This document shows, in pieces, positions 36,297 to 48,487 of a stretch of DNA of 64,000 bases. Source of the stretch: Abelmoschus esculentus (lineage: Eukaryota > Streptophyta > Magnoliopsida > Malvales > Malvaceae); contig JAUCBN010000016.1 of assembly GCA_035048815.1 (NCBI GenBank), positions 1,666,501-1,730,500 of the forward strand. The letters run 5' to 3'. Every line of letters begins with the position of its first letter. Position 1 is the stretch's first letter. The notes beneath the pieces were generated by a model. The model saw only the letters and a list, made by a program, of their open reading frames with translations. It was not told the DNA's origin and made no database searches. The position numbers and the translations under genes are program-made.

Positions 36297-37757
36297 ATGA
36301 CGAGAATTATGATTTTTATTTTCGTTTCTTTTCTTTTTTTCCTTCTAGCTCCTTTTGGTTTAGTAAATTTTGTTTCAGTACCACCTTTTAATATATGTCG
36401 AGAATCACTCTTGAAAACATTATCATTAGAAAATACTAGACTTGATTTGCCAGCTTTATACGTATTTGGAGACTCTTATGTTGATGCAGGAAATAATGAA
36501 CATTTCAACATACAATTCCATAGAAAATATACTCCATATGGAATAGATTTTGGTGGAAAACCCACCGGCCGATACACTAATGGAAGAACAGTAGTAGATT
36601 TTATTGGTAATTAAATTTTTTTGAGTAATTAAACCTTAATTTATCTTAAATAAATTAATATTTTAACAATGTGATTAATTTTACAGCTCAAATTGTTGGG
36701 TTACCATTTCCCCCTCCCGTGCTGAGTTTGTCTAAGGAAGAGAAGAGTATTCCTGAAACTGGTCTAAATTATGCTTGTGGTTTTACTGGTATGCTTGATT
36801 TAACTCCACCTCCTGTAAGTTTTAAAATAACATTTTTTCTTTTATATATGTTATATTTCTAAATATTATTTTTTATATTAAGTTAATTTGACTTATACCA
36901 TTTCACCAGAGTTTGCTTGTACAAGTAGAAACGTTCAAAAAAACAACACAACAGTTAAGAAGACAATTTGAAAGCGAAGACAAGTTTTCAAATCATATGT
37001 CAAACTCCTTGTTCTTTATCAATAGTGGTTCATATGATTTGGGTCTGGCTTGGCTTGGATGGCTCTTAGTTTATGATGAGGATTATCTCACAAAACTCCA
37101 AATAGAACACGTATCCACATATTTACAGGTAATTAAATTGGTTCAAATAATTAAAATTAAGTTGGTTAAATAATTCATTATCTTACTATTTTTATCATTT
37201 GCAGACATTATATAATCTCAGTGCTCGTAAATTTGTGATCAACAATGTGGATCCAATAGGATGCGAACCACATCAGATTTTGAATGATGTATGTTGGGAT
37301 CCAGCTAATAATAGAGCAATGTTATTTAACAAGCGCTTGTCTAATCTATTGAAAGAGTTACAATCGACACTTCCAGGGTTTAAATTTGTTCTTGTAGATC
37401 TATATAAAATTTTCGAAGACGTTTATACATCTCCAGCATCTTACGGTGAGTATTATTCAATATTTTGGCTTAAACTTTGGACTGTACAAAACGAAAATTA
37501 AAATTTTATTTATTTTTTAATTAATTATATTTTTTTCAGGATTTACAAATGTGATGGGGACTTGCTGTAGTGAATTAGATGATGGTCGAACTAAAGCCTG
37601 TGTGCCGAATTCATCCCCATGTCAAGACAGAACCAAATATGTTTTTTTCGACCCGTTTAACCCGACGGAGAGCCTGCACTTTCTATGGGCAAGACGTATG
37701 TTAAACGATTCATCAGTTACTTATCCTATCAACTTGATTCAACTAATACAAACATAA
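36297..37757 (+). CDS. GDSL esterase/lipase-like protein, catalytic His and oxyanion Asn replaced (copy A)
   Basis: Five exons: 36297-36606, 36687-36814, 36910-37128, 37205-37445 and 37540-37757, 371 residues. A signal peptide (IMIFIFVSFLFFLLAPFG) predicts secretion. Block I is YVFGDSYVDAGNN with Ser60. Block II is NYACGFTG. Block III reads FFINSGSYDL: the Asn of the usual GSND is Tyr188. Block V reads FFDPFNPTESLHF: Asp337 is kept but the catalytic His is Asn340. Plant GDSL lipases act on acyl esters in the cell wall using Ser, Gly, Asn and His. This one probably cannot work by the normal mechanism, though His346 might stand in. The reading frame and all splice sites are intact. Copy D at 56.3 kb has the same length and the same losses. 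Confidence 0.9.
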
Positions 37758-40363
37758 ATTTTCAAGTTACATTTATCTTGTATCTTTGAAGAATAATTAT
37801 GAATGAATTATTTTTATGAAATTTAGTTTTATAGTAAACTACAATTAAAATGATTTAATTATTAGTAAAATTATATTTAAAATGAGTATGGGCTATTTTG
37901 AATATTGGGTTTAGGTTTAGTAGATGTAATGAGTCTTGGTTGGGTAATTGGGTGTGATAAGAGGAATGAAAATGGGTTTGGGTTACAATTAGGGTTTAAT
38001 GTAAAATGGACATAAGTGTTTTCGACATATGAATTTTAATTTATTTAGGTTTGTAAGCCCAAATAAAAATAAATCATTATATGAAAATTTAAATTATAAT
38101 CGAAAACCATTTATACAGTTTATTCAATTTAAAATTGCAGCAATCTTTTTAAATATAGAAAAATAGACATTAAATTATTAAATGTTCTTATCATTACATT
38201 TTACAAATATAACTATCATCTATAATCTAAAAATTTTAAATATATAAAAGTATTTTAATAATTTTTTATTTATTAACATCCAACTTATTAATCAATTAAT
38301 CCAAACCGATACTTTTTAATCTAATTTTCTTCATTTACAACATCATGATTTAGATTATTGATATTATTTAAAAAAAATTAGTGTCTCATCTCGTTATAAC
38401 TAACTGATTGTTGATATAAATTAGTACTATTTTATTATATAACTAGGCTTAATCGTCAAATAGGTATTTAAACTATTTCTTTTTTCAATTAGGTACTCAA
38501 ACTATTTTTTATGTCAATTAAGTGTCTAATATTTTATTTCATAACTCATTTAAGGTTCTTCGTTAATTCTCATCATTAAAAGGATAGTCAACTCTTGAAA
38601 ATTCTAAAATTATATTAAAAATAAATAAAATTACTTAATTTAAAGAGAATCTTTAAATTTTTTGGATCTCATAAAACAACCCTGAATTTCAAAATCCCTA
38701 ATTATCTAAATCTAAATCTGAATTTAGACTAATTTCGTCACTGATTATCACATTGTCTATTGTATCGATCATTGGAATTTCTTGACCATTTCACCCATCA
38801 TTTTGTCTTTGAAAATTGACCGGCACTGTGAGAAATATTGAAATTATCGATCAATTCCTTCGAACGATTCACGACAAACAATAATATGATAGACAATGAA
38901 TGATATGTGGTTTGACTGGTGTGAGAATGATGCTTCATTTCGTTGTTGGTGACGTCGGTGGAAGTGTCCAGATTTTAGGGCATGGATTTTAGGGACTATT
39001 TTGAGAATATTTGAAAAATTCAATATATATTTTTATTTTGTTTTATTAATTTTATATATGAATTTAGAAATTTCAAGAGATGACATATTTTTTTTAACGG
39101 TGAAAATTATTGAAGAATCTTAAATAGGTTATAAAATGAAAGATTAGACATATAATTGGCTCGATAAATAATTTTTAAGCACTTAATTGAAATAAAAAGT
39201 GTAATTTAAATACTTATTTGATATTTAAACCATACAATTAACTTATATTAAATATAACTTTAATTACATTTTGATGCTTGTTCATACAAATTATATATAT
39301 CAATAAGGTTCTAATCAAATAAAGATAGAATAGAAATAGAAATAGAAATGTAAAAAAGTCATTAATCTTACTGAATTTTCCACCCAAAAAAATATTTTCT
39401 AGCCTTTAATTTTATTAGTCACTTTTTAAATTCTCATTATACCCATGCCTATTCATTGCTTCAGAAGCCTTCTTCCCCCCTTCCTATGGCATACATAGGG
39501 TTAGGGCTAGGGTTTGAAAATAGGTGATCGAGCAGACTTCATTAAAGTCTTAACAGTTTTCAAGGAATTAAACGTCACTTGTGCTAAGGGATGGACAAAC
39601 ATTATTATGGAGAGTGATGTCTACAGGATTTCAAAGAATATTATAAAACTAAATTCATATTATAAAACCTAGTATAATTAGTAACATTTTAGTTTTAAAT
39701 GAATTTGATAACTAAATTAATTTATTTATTATTATATTTGAAACTTTAATATAATTTTTAGAAACATTATGAAGAGTATTTTTTGTAAATTTAAATCCTA
39801 ATTATAAGAGGATTTTTTTGAGTATATAATTTTATTTTTGATAAATCTTTTCTAATCCTAAGCTTAAGGGTAAGAACCGATTAGCAGGCTCTTTTACTGA
39901 GTCGGGAAATCTCGGTACCAGCAGAGCTGACTGGTTTTGAACTTCTACAAATCTGTGCTACACACTACAGGCTACAGCAGGATGTAGAGCATTAACTCGT
40001 CGTGTAGAAGTAGAACCAGAACAAAGACTCCTCCTTCATATGGCATACATAGGGTTAGGGTTTGAAAATAGGTGATCGGGTAGACTTCATTAAAGCTGTA
40101 GCTTGTATTCTCTAACATAATCATCAGTCTTTTCATCCCACTGACTTCAGCAGACCTAAACCTATACGTAGACTGTTCCTTAACAAAAACAGTAATTTAG
40201 ATCTTCTGCAGAAATATTAGAGTTGTTGTAAAAGTGGAAACATTTTGAACTTATGACCAGAAAATTTCCTACACAATAAATTAGCATTAAACGAGAGAAA
40301 CCAAGCTATTAGAAGAACATTACTTTCAAACACCGAACTCCCCTCCCCTAACGCGGCTTTGCC
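37758..40363 (+). repeat. duplicated spacer between GDSL copies (partner at 48.5-50.65 kb)
   Basis: AT-rich spacer shared with the sequence that follows the decayed copy C. Landmarks such as AATATTGGGTTTA, CCAACTTATTAATCAATTAA and the module at 39230-39560 recur in the same order from about 48700. Beginning at 39761 (GAAACATTATGAAGAG) a further segment recurs twice at 51326 and 51881. No gene is seen in it. Confidence 0.65.
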
Positions 40364-40370
40364 TATATAA
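40364..40370 (+). promoter_or_regulatory. TATA box of GDSL copy B
   Basis: GCCTATATAATTTCACTG gives TATATAA at 40364-40370, 116 bases before the start codon. The same promoter is preserved almost base for base before copy B' (50654-50660). Confidence 0.6.
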
Positions 40371-40485
40371 TTTCACTGAAAAAGTCAATCAGTTTTCACT
40401 TCTCATCTCAACACAAAATATCACTTCTCTTTGTTTCATCTCCTTCAGTCCTTCAGTTCACTTCATTTGTCTTCTGCAGTTAACA

Positions 40486-40764
40486 ATGGCTTTCACTTGT
40501 CTCGGTTTCATTGTTCTTTGCTTCCTATCCTTCCATTCTACTTACGGCTGTTCGCAACCTTCTTGCCTTCTAAGTTTAAACGATTCTGCCGTTACAATTC
40601 CCGCGGTGTATGCCTTTGGCGACTCTAGTATTGACGCCGGCAACAACAAATTCCTTCGTAAAGCAAAGGCCAAATTCGACTTCATGCCGTACGGGATTGA
40701 TTTCCTAGGCGGTCTTCCAACTGGTCGCACCACCAACGGCAAAACAGTCGTTGATTTCACTGGT
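40486..40764 (+). pseudogene. GDSL esterase/lipase exon 1 only (copy B)
   Basis: A complete first exon: signal peptide (FTCLGFIVLCFLSFHSTYG), then AVYAFGDSSIDAGNNKF (block I), PYGIDFLGGLPTGRTTNGK and VVDFT up to a good donor G|GTAAGG at 40764. Exons 2 to 5 do not follow: the next 1.6 kb is AT-rich without blocks II to V. If the donor is not used, translation runs on to about 40843 for 119 residues. It is a second GDSL type, unlike copies A and D. It has an intact promoter, so it may still be transcribed. Confidence 0.8.
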
Positions 40765-42375
40765 AAGGATCGAATAATTTTTTTAAAAAAATTATTGTTA
40801 ATTTTTTTTTTCATTCAGTTAAGCCTTAAACTAAAAAAAAATTAATCAATTAAGTCATTGAATCAAGAACTTAAATCAATTAAATCCTTAAACCAAAAAA
40901 TAAAATCAATTAATTTCTTTTATCAATTTTAAATTTAGATATTGTTGGCACATGATACAATACAGTTCTACAATGCTATATTTACAAGCTTTTTCCATTT
41001 TTTTAATAAAAAATTTATAAATCTTTTGAAAAATTTATTAAAGATTTTTTAAATAAAATAAAAATCTGAGAAAGAATCAAGTGAAAATATTATGATATGG
41101 CGCATTATACCTACAAATCTAAAAAATTGAAATTCAATGATAAAAAATAATCAAATATTTTAATTAATTCTATTTCTTGATTTAAGAAATTAATTGATTA
41201 AACTTTTTAATTCAAAAGATTAATTAGATGAAAAAATTCAGGAATTTGATTATTTAAAAAAAATCAAAAACTTATTACATTCCTAAGCCTTAATAAAAAA
41301 AAACTATAAATAAATACCTTACGAGAGGATAAACATACCAATTTTATTTGCTGAGAATCAAACACAGAATCATTATATTTATATACGAACCATTTATCAC
41401 TTCACTCCAAGTATTTCCAGGAATAAATGTAATAATTAATTATTTACGTTAGGTATATAAATATGTTTTAAATATATAAAATAATTTATTTCTTCCACGT
41501 CATGACTTTGATAAAATCAAATTAAATATACACCTATGAATTATTTGTCCTATCAACTTATTAACTTTGATTAAAAAAGAAATTATTCGTACTATGAAAT
41601 TAATTTTTGAACCCATGGTAGAGGCTGAGTCATTTGACCGCGAATCTCGCCCTGTTGTTGGAGACATCTGTAGGTAACAAGGAGATGTGCCTGAAAATGG
41701 TCAACAACATCAAATCAAAGATCAAACTTTGATGCAATCTTGTGAGTTTTGCACGTTGAAAAAAACAATCTTATTTTTGTTCAAATGGGTTAATAAAACA
41801 TTCTCAGATTACCTGGAATGTCTCACTTAGAAAATGTTTAGTCCTATAATTTTAGGGTTAATAGTTTTATTAATGTGGGCGTTGTCGAATTATTGATAGT
41901 AAACTAATCATGTGACGAGATTTAGATCTTCAAATAATATTATAATATAAAAAAATATATTTACAAATTAAAAGAATGTGAGAGTTAATTAATATCGATC
42001 AAATATTCATTAATATTGAATATCACGTAAATATAGGTTTAGAAAAATTATGTAAATTAAAAAATTAACTCAATTGAATATCTTAATACAGAGTTATACT
42101 CTTTCAAATTTTAGGATTCGATTTATAGTTGAAAAATCAAATAATCTTGTTTAGTTGTCCCTCTAAACGGTTAGTTGTGGCATGAGCCATCTAGCCTCAA
42201 TGGTTAAGAGAACAAATATTGTTTCTAGAGATGACGGACTTGAGTACTAGTAATATTAGCACAATGAAACACAGTGATTGAACGATCAATGTTTATTATA
42301 ATGTCGATCGAAACTCACACTATAACAATAAGCAAAACTCATCATTCTATAATCTTTAATCGGGTAGTTTTAATC
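40765..42375. other. AT-rich spacer, no GDSL exons
   Basis: No continuation of copy B and no other gene. At about 42190-42260 a stretch with TAGCCTCAATGGTTAAGAG resembles the A box of tRNA-derived SINEs, but no convincing B box follows. Confidence 0.4.
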
Positions 42376-44301
42376 TTATGCGTAACCAGTCATCCCAACA
42401 GTTGGATTCGAGCGTTTTGCCGGATTTGTTGTGGTTGCCTTGGTGAAATACATGTAGTAGTATATGTTGAGAACCATTGTCGCAACCACAAACACCGCTG
42501 CTGCAATAAAGACGGGATTCCTCAATGGTTCACAGGAGAAGTTCTGGGCATAAATCATCCCACGGTACTTGGTGTGATAAGCGTTTCTTGTTGCACCTGC
42601 TATTAGACATGCTTCTGCAACCAAGAACGTTAACCTGCCAATGCAGGTGCATGAAAGAATTGAAATCTCGAAACATGAAGGATACGCGGAAGGTAAGCCT
42701 ATATACACGTTTGTAAAAGACGATCAACGAGATTCGAAAATAAATCGTATTGGTCAAATAGTAGAGAAGGAAGTGATATGGCATTATATCATCACTTGGA
42801 TTTCATTAAAACAGGAAGGCAAGGAGAATAAAATAGGAGGGTGACCAATCATGGATGAGGAGCTACTTAAAGAATGATGGATGATGAACATGCTGTGCTA
42901 TGCAGACCCGGAATACTTACCACGATGAAGCAAGATAGATGATAGACCAAGCTCGTTCACTACCCGGTGCTAATGGTCTCCCAAAGCACATGCACTTGGT
43001 AACTCCCATCAAAAGGGATTCACCTGAAAGAAGAAACAAGAAAGCACCTACTCCATAGCCGGTGGCAACATCTGAGTTGTAGACACAATAAGTAGCATTT
43101 GATATGTCATCTTTAATGACTACGCCCTGCAATGCAGTAAAGTAAAGGTTAATGGTCAAAAATTAAAAAAAAAGCACATGGCCTATCACCTATGCACACA
43201 AAATATCTCCGAAAAAGAGGTTGAAAGTTGCCGACTTCAAAGTCATATGCAACCCTACTACCCTACAAAAAAAAACTACATAAATAGAATTAACCCTAAC
43301 CCTAAACCTTGAACCAAAATTTATTTTACCAGCTTCGCAAATATCAGATCATTTCAAACTAAACAAAGAACAGAAATACACATTAAGCGCTCATCGTTGT
43401 TCTTCAGTATACGTGCCAATGCATGACAAAACGCATCAAAAAAGGTTGAAAGAAGCACTATAGTGCAAGAAAACGATAGCATAAGTGCAGATACAAGCGC
43501 CTCTTCCCTCAGATAGTCAGGTATTTCGACCGATATCTTGCAGTCAATGTATTACAAAGCATACGGCTCTTGAAGGAGATTTAGTATTAGTAGCTCAGTA
43601 CAAATATGAACAATTAAAATGGTGTACTATTCAGTTATTCTTTCTTGTTTAAACATGTTTAATACAGTAAACCAGGTGGCATAAACAGGGGAGTTTTTTT
43701 TAACACTTTCTATTAGAAATAGGAAACCTAGATGCTCAATGGTGAAGCTTCTCAATTTGGCTGAAATAGGGCTTTACTTTGAAGCTTTTTTGTGTTAGAT
43801 GAAGCACAATATTCACATTCATTTTGAGAGTAAATTAATGAGCTTTAATTGAATAATAGCTTCAATAAAAATGATAGAAAAACAGAATTTAATAACATAT
43901 TATACATGTGGAATCCTGTAATAAAGAAATAGTTGCAGAGGATCCGAGTCTTCAAACATACCATCCTAACATTACCCAGAAAAATTCACTCTAAAATACC
44001 ATAAATCTCTACATATCATATCTCAGACAGCCTAATTTCCTTATGAACTAAAACATCAGACACAAAACACATAAGCACCGAAACAAAGATGAAAAAGAGA
44101 AACAAAGGAAAGACAGAGGATTACAAGGGGTGTTTGAGGTATCTGAAGCAAAGCTTAAAAGAGTTGAAGAGAGAGAAATAGTGAAAAGGGGGGCCTTACA
44201 ACGCTTCTTCTTCTCTCAGCAGCAATGGCGAAGCCGAATGCGACCAAGCTAAGGACTACCACCAGAAGGTGGACGAGGGTGGAACCCTTTCCATCTCCCA
44301 T
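42376..44301 (-). CDS. DUF1218 four-helix membrane protein (DESIGUAL/VCC-like family)
   Basis: Three exons, 44301-44200, 43126-42921 and 42634-42376, give 188 residues. The start MGDGKGSTLVHLL leads into the first membrane helix, then AAERRRSVG, TYCVYNSDVATGYGVGAFLF (second helix), KCMCFGRPLAPGSERAW, a third helix with LTFLVAEACLIAGATRNAYH, and a fourth at NPVFIAAAVFVVATMVLNIY. Conserved Cys residues and the AAExRRS and RNAYHT signatures are typical of DUF1218. Arabidopsis members include VCC and the DESIGUAL proteins, which act in vein pattern and leaf symmetry, and others that affect wall lignin. The exact member is not clear. It sits inside the GDSL array on the opposite strand and is unrelated to it. 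Confidence 0.88.
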
Positions 44302-44763
44302 ACGGTTTGAGAGCTCCGGCGGACACTGAAAGATTGAAAAGTGGGGGCGGCAATATGAAGCGGGGGAAAGCAAAAACTGTGAACTGGAGCAAAGCCAAGT
44401 GCTTTAACTTGTAAACAGTGTGGTAGAAACTAGAAAGAAGTGAAAGGCCATTTCGTTTCTCAAAAGTGACAACTTTTAGACCCACGCCTATTCTCCTCGT
44501 CGCTTAAGCACGCGCCACTCAGTGCTGATAAACGATAGGCGTTTACCACCCCCAGTAATTTCTTAATTTAAATTCATTAAAAAATAATTTTAAAACTACT
44601 TATCCTTTAAATTTTTTATGGATAGAAAATGTAAATATATATTTAATTTTTTCAATAAAAATAATTTTTAAATATATTGAAATTACTAGGGTTTGAATAC
44701 AATGCAGTTCTCTTCATTGCTCTCAACATTTTATCAAAACAGAGCCAATGATTTACATGCTCT

Positions 44764-47149
44764 TCATTCAGAACCGGGTTCGGATGCAGCCCTCTTCTTG
44801 GCAAAGTATTCGTCGGCTCGAGCAATGTTCTTTGCAACCGATGGCTTAACCCACTTCTTTCTCCCCGGCAGTACAGTGAGAGAACAACCGGCAGCCTCGA
44901 GCTTTTCCTTTGCAGATGCTGAAAAGGCACGGGCCTTCAAGTTCAGCTTTACGTTCAGCTCTCCATCGCCGAGAATCTAAATCAACAGGGATTAATTAAT
45001 CAATAACAATGAATGGTTTATGTTAAAAGCAACATTATTTTACATGTTTTATTAACACATTCCCTACTAACTAATAAATGGGAGTTTGTAAAGAACATAT
45101 TCCATTTCATGCATGAGAATCAAATAAGAAGGTAGATTAGCATTGTTATTACTTATTACAATTACAAACCATTCGGCTTTATATGCGATCCCATTGTTAT
45201 TTCCATTGGTAATCAAGAAGGTCGAATCGGTTTTGTCAGGATTAAAGCCTTCATGCATGAGAGAAAACAGAAATTTCCTACTGAGAGAGAACAAGTTCTA
45301 TTGGGGTCATTATAGTTCTCATACCTAGAGTTGTTGCAATGTAAACCCGAAATCATATATACCTTTAAAGGGAGTTTCCTCTCTCTTCCTGAAGGGTTGA
45401 TCAAACCCTTCTCCTTTAAAGTCTCCAACGAAACCTCATCTCCATCTTGAAATCCAGCAATTTCGAGGTCTTTTAAGTTAACAGGAATGTATTTAGGTAA
45501 TCCCGCATGCATACCTGAACAAAAAAGAGTCCGAAATAGCTTTAAACAGTAGGAAGTTATACATAAATAAGCACAGTCATCAGGTTCAAATATAAAAAAC
45601 TGGCAAGAAAGATTGGCAAGCGCAAAAGATTTCATCATAAAGTAAAAACCTAATCTTATACATCATAAAGGAAAACGATTCAAGAAGCCAACGCCAATCA
45701 TTACATAAGTAAAATACACCCTCACTGACCCAAACCTTCCTTAATACACCAAAAAACTTTCAACATGTCACCCTCAGTACAGCCCCCACTATAACTGTTT
45801 GCACAAACCGAAAAAACCCTTCATCGCGACAACATATCAAACACCTTGAGACCTAGAGGTGCCCAAATCTTGCATATAATATAGAGCAGGTGACCCCAAT
45901 TTAAATGACAGACACACAAGCACAGGAGAAAGAGAAAGAAAAACAGCACTATTCAACTAAGAAGCCCCAACCAGAGAAAGAAAAACAAAAACTCCACAGC
46001 CATTCAACAATGAATCGTAAAACCGAAAATCTTATCCAAGGCTTATCAGTAGATTCAAACACACAATTGTCAAACACCACTGAAGTGAATCAAACTCGAG
46101 ACTTATTAAACCAAAATATTATCATCAAACAATAAGTAACCGGAGACATCCAAAATCAATACAACTGACCGCTCTATGTAACCAAGTCACGTGCTGGCCA
46201 AATTCGACCGGACATAGTAAAATGTTAGTCTTACCTAATTCTCATGAAAAGTGTGATTAAATACCCCTGATTGCTCTAATCTCTTTATACAATTAACAAA
46301 GCAGTTTATGTTGGCTTTCCAAGCACTTTTAGAACAATTCTACTCAAATATCACATCCTAAAAAATGCAATAAATAAGACAAGAACAAATTGTCAATTGC
46401 TACCATGAAATCATGGTAATATTCAAAGTTCAAACCCAGAAGTTACCCTTTACATAGGTTATAAGGCATAGTAAACCATTTGATTGAATATAGAGTAATG
46501 CCCTAATGCTAACTCATACTATAAAATCCAAGTTCAGAGTAATTTCCAGAAATTGCAGAGTTCAAGCAGACAATTTGTAGTTTATAAAAACAAATAAATA
46601 AAAAACACAGATTACCTCCGGCAATTCCTCTCAATTTGGGGATACGTCTGTAAAGTGGCATTTGTCCCCCCTCAAATCCCTTTCTAACACCCGGACCAGA
46701 CCGTGATTTCTGACCCCTCATTCCAAAACCACAGCTGCCACCTTGTCCGGCCGATATTCCTCTCCCCTTTCTCTTCCCTTTCTTTCTCGAACCAGGCTGA
46801 GGTCCCAGGTTGTCCAACCGGAACCTCACATTAGAAGCTGTGACCGACACTTGTTTTTTTGCCGCTTGGTTCAAAACAACTAAAGACCGTGGCCCATTCT
46901 GTGGCTCTACCTCTCGGTGCTTGTTCCTGATATGAATAACGTGAAATGGGTTTGGTTTTAAATTCCTCGGATTTCCCTGCAGTAAAAGAAAGAAAATTTA
47001 ACTGAGTAATCGCGTGTGGAGTATATACATATGTATATGTATATGATGATGACTTAAAGAGAGATTGAAAGAAGAACCCTGAAAGTTGAACGAAGAGAGG
47101 GTAAAGTTGATATGGGAGAATTTGTGGAGAGGGAGAGCATGGTTGCCAT
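44764..47149 (-). CDS. RPL15: 50S ribosomal protein L15, chloroplast
   Basis: Four exons: 47149-47078, 46976-46616, 45514-45363 and 44976-44764, giving 265 residues. A Ser/Thr-rich plastid transit peptide (MATMLSLSTNSPISTLPSL) is followed by the bacterial-type L15 core: RLDNLGPQPGSRKKGKRKGR, GQGGSCGFGMRGQKSRSG, GGQMPLYRRIPKLRGIAGG, then KYIPVNLKDLEIAGF and the C-terminal L18e/L15 fold ILGDGELNVKLNLKARAFS. A C-terminal extension (KKWVKPSVAKNIARADEYF) is usual for the plastid form. The protein sits in the large subunit of the plastid ribosome. The second intron is about 1.1 kb. It lies head to tail with the DUF1218 gene. Confidence 0.95.
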
Positions 47150-47701
47150 TGCAGTGAAATTGTTGAAGATGAAAGCTTGAAAGCTATGTTATGTTGATTC
47201 TGCTCAACGGATAAGATCTATGATCTTTAGATGACAGGAGGGGAATTGTTTTCATTTTAGACAAACCCTATTACTAAACTCGCTGAAAAAAATATTTTAA
47301 AGATTAAAGAGATTTTATGCAATTTATTGAATAGTATTCATAATTAATAATATAAAAGAGATTAAAAAAAATTAAATGAATTTTATTTAATATAATAATT
47401 ATTAAATTATATTTTTTACAACATATAAATGACTTATCAGCGTTTAAAAATTAACATTATCATTAAAATGGTATTCTTCTAACATGTTTTAAAACAAAAT
47501 CGGTTATAATATTTTTAATATTAATTTCTTACAAAATATTACTCTTATTTTGAAAAAATATTATCTATAACATTTTTATAGTAAAATTGAAGTTGAAATT
47601 TTTATAATCCAAACTTAAACAATATTTAAAAAAATAAAAAAAGAGTTTGATATATGCACTTTTTTAACATTATAGGGAAGGAAATTGATACTAATAATTC
47701 A

Positions 47702-48487
47702 CTATCCACATATTTACAGGTAATTAAATTTGTTCAAGTAATCAAAATTAAGATGGTTGAATAATTCACTATCTTATTATTTTTATTTTGTGATTAATAA
47801 TGTGGATCCAATACGACGTGAACCACATTAGATTATAAATGATACATATCGGAATTCAGCTAATAATAAAGTAATGTTATTTAATCAACGCTTGTTAAAT
47901 TTATTGAAAGACTTACATTCGATACTTTCAGGGGTTTAAATTTGTTCTTGTAGATTTATATAAAATTTTTGAAGACGTTTATGCATCTCCTACATCTTAT
48001 GGTGAGCATTATTCAATATTTTGGCTCAAACTTTGGACCGTACAAAACAAAAAATAAATTTTATTGATTTTTTAATTTTTTCAGGATTTACAAATGTGAT
48101 GGGGACTTGACGGAGCTATGTAGGGGGTGGGAGGGGTTGTTGCCCCTCTCAAAATTTTTGGTATAATTACACTTTTAGTCTCTTTTAATTTAAATATTAA
48201 TAAATTAGAGTTTTTGCCACTCCAAATTTTTAAATTTAAAAGTTTAATAGACTCTTATCCCTCCCAGTATTAAATCCTAGCTTTGTCCCTGCTTGATGTG
48301 GTGAATTAGATGCTAGTCGAACTAAAGCCTGTGTGCCAAATTCATCCCCATGCCAAGACCAAACCGAATATGTTTTTTTGACCCGTTTAACCCGACGGAG
48401 AGCCTACACTTCCTATGGACAAGACGTCAGTTAAATGATTCATCAACTACTTATTGTATCAACTTACTTCAACTAATACAAACATAA
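47702..48487 (+). pseudogene. decayed GDSL copy C (3' half of copy A type) with an inserted element
   Basis: Matches copy A from the end of exon 3 (CTATCCACATATTTACAG) through exon 4 and exon 5 to the stop. The start of exon 4 is deleted, frames are broken (for example AATACGACGTGAACC for the conserved cysteine-proline-glycine stretch) and a 182-base element interrupts exon 5. The block V segment still encodes DPFNPTES, so the His loss predates this copy. It lies in the duplicated block that repeats 37.1-40.7 kb. Confidence 0.85.
48110..48291. mobile_element. 182-bp insertion in GDSL copy C
   Basis: Exon 5 of copy C reads GGGGACTTG, then this insert, then GCTTGATG, where copy A has GGGGACTTGCTG. 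CTTG is present on both sides, as expected for a small target duplication. The insert starts ACGGAGCTATGTAGGGGG and ends CCTAGCTTTGTCCCTG, a pair of ends seen in non-autonomous plant repeats. No coding sequence. Confidence 0.65.

Noticed and set aside
42190..42265. tRNA-like A box (TAGCCTCAATGG), possible SINE or tRNA
   Set aside because: No good B box (GGTTCGANNCC) and no cloverleaf follow at the right distance.
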